DNA of 5,774 bases, from positions 1-5,774 of the forward strand of contig CANKWG010000146.1 in NCBI GenBank assembly GCA_947487325.1, given 5' to 3'. Positions within the stretch are counted from its first letter, which is position 1; each line of letters opens with the position of its first letter. The notes beneath the pieces are model-generated. The model was not told the DNA's origin, searched no databases, and saw only the letters and a list, made by a program, of their open reading frames with translations. Shown here piece by piece: positions 5,229 to 5,774 of the stretch. Origin of the DNA: Oxalobacteraceae bacterium (GTDB lineage: Bacteria > Pseudomonadota > Gammaproteobacteria > Burkholderiales > Burkholderiaceae_D). Position numbers and translations under genes: made by a program.

Positions 5229-5774
5229 ATGATTAAACTGACCGCCCGCCAGGAACAAATCCTGGCACTGATTCGGAATGCCATTGAGAACACGGGCTTC
5301 CCGCCGACTCGGGCAGAAATCGCCAACGAACTGGGTTTCCGTTCTGCCAACGCGGCTGAGGAACACCTACAAGCACTCGCGCGTAAAGGCGCCATTGAAA
5401 TCTCGCCGGGCACCTCTCGGGGCATTCGTCTGCTGGACCGACCAGCGGACAGCCGCCCACGGCGCTTCAGCGTCTCCCAAATGGTGCTGCCCCACCCCGA
5501 CATCATGCAGTTTTCCTTGCCGCTCATCGGCCGGGTAGCTGCAGGCTCACCCATTTTGGCCGAGGAGCATATCTCGGCAAACTATCAGGTCGACCCCGCC
5601 TTGTTTACCGCTCGACCTGACTATTTACTCAAAGTCCGCGGCATGTCGATGCGCGATGCTGGCATTCTGGATGGTGATTTACTCGCGGTGAAAAAAGCAG
5701 ATCAGGCGCGCGACGGCCAGATCGTCGTTGCGCGGCTCGATGATGAAGTCACTGTCAAACGCTTCCGAAGAAAT
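5229..5774 (+). CDS. lexA: SOS repressor LexA (3' end outside window)
   Basis: Repressor and self-cleaving serine peptidase of the SOS response; RecA filaments trigger its autoproteolysis. The 182 visible codons stay open to the right edge. The winged-helix DNA-binding domain spans about 1-68, with the recognition region PTRAEIANELGFRSANAAEEHL (26-47; first and last residues given). The cleavage site is Ala105-Gly106 in GRVAAGSP. The catalytic dyad is Ser140 (RGMSMRDAGI) and Lys177 (VTVKRF). Spacings of 35 (A to S) and 37 (S to K) residues equal those of E. coli LexA (84, 119, 156). The linker before the cleavage site is about 21 residues longer than in E. coli, as in other betaproteobacteria. 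Probably fewer than about 35 residues are missing. The gene has its own promoter with two SOS boxes and is divergent from rpsF. Confidence 0.98.
   Translation, partial: MIKLTARQEQILALIRNAIENTGFPPTRAEIANELGFRSANAAEEHLQALARKGAIEISPGTSRGIRLLDRPADSRPRRFSVSQMVLPHPDIMQFSLPLIGRVAAGSPILAEEHISANYQVDPALFTARPDYLLKVRGMSMRDAGILDGDLLAVKKADQARDGQIVVARLDDEVTVKRFRRN

Noticed and set aside
5111..5554. Minus-strand open frame of 147 codons over lexA and its operators
   Set aside because: It runs through the SOS boxes and opposite the well-supported lexA start, with composition of a shadow frame.
1..5774. Mobile elements, CRISPR arrays, toxin-antitoxin or defence genes
   Set aside because: No regularly spaced repeats, transposase motifs or unexplained coding stretches were found; the space between the housekeeping genes is short and regulatory.

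Overview
The window looks like ordinary chromosomal DNA of a betaproteobacterium, most likely Burkholderiales. The grounds are the LexA sequence with its lengthened linker, a PriB gene inside the rpsF-rpsR-rplI cluster, the N-terminally extended S18, and the C-terminal PhoH sequence. The order-level placement is by recalled family resemblance only. Every gene is a recognisable housekeeping or phosphate-related gene; there is no mobile element, CRISPR array, tRNA or rRNA, and no gene-free stretch longer than 225 bp.

Layout from left to right. (1) The 3' end of a PhoH-family ATPase gene (+ strand) converges on the next block across a 15-bp gap that carries a small inverted repeat. (2) A minus-strand block follows, read from high to low coordinates as dnaB (replicative helicase), a DUF47/PhoU-like gene and pit (low-affinity phosphate transporter). 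(3) Upstream of dnaB, also on the minus strand, lies rpsF-priB-rpsR-rplI (ribosomal protein S6, primosomal protein PriB, S18, L9). It ends in a strong intrinsic terminator in the 155-bp rplI-dnaB gap, so dnaB appears at least partly uncoupled from the ribosomal operon. A perfect TATAAT lies just 8 nt before the dnaB ATG, which suggests a leaderless or nearly leaderless dnaB transcript. (4) A 225-bp divergent region holds a well-formed rpsF promoter, a leader that can fold like the S6:S18 autoregulatory motif, and, in the other direction, the lexA promoter with two perfect tandem SOS boxes. (5) lexA (+ strand) runs off the right edge.

Functionally the window joins replication (DnaB and PriB both act at restarting forks), translation (S6, S18, L9), SOS control (LexA) and phosphate uptake (Pit with its DUF47 partner). 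I found no undescribed system. The points most worth checking are regulatory: the leaderless dnaB start, the S6:S18-like leader, and the weak GTG start of priB.
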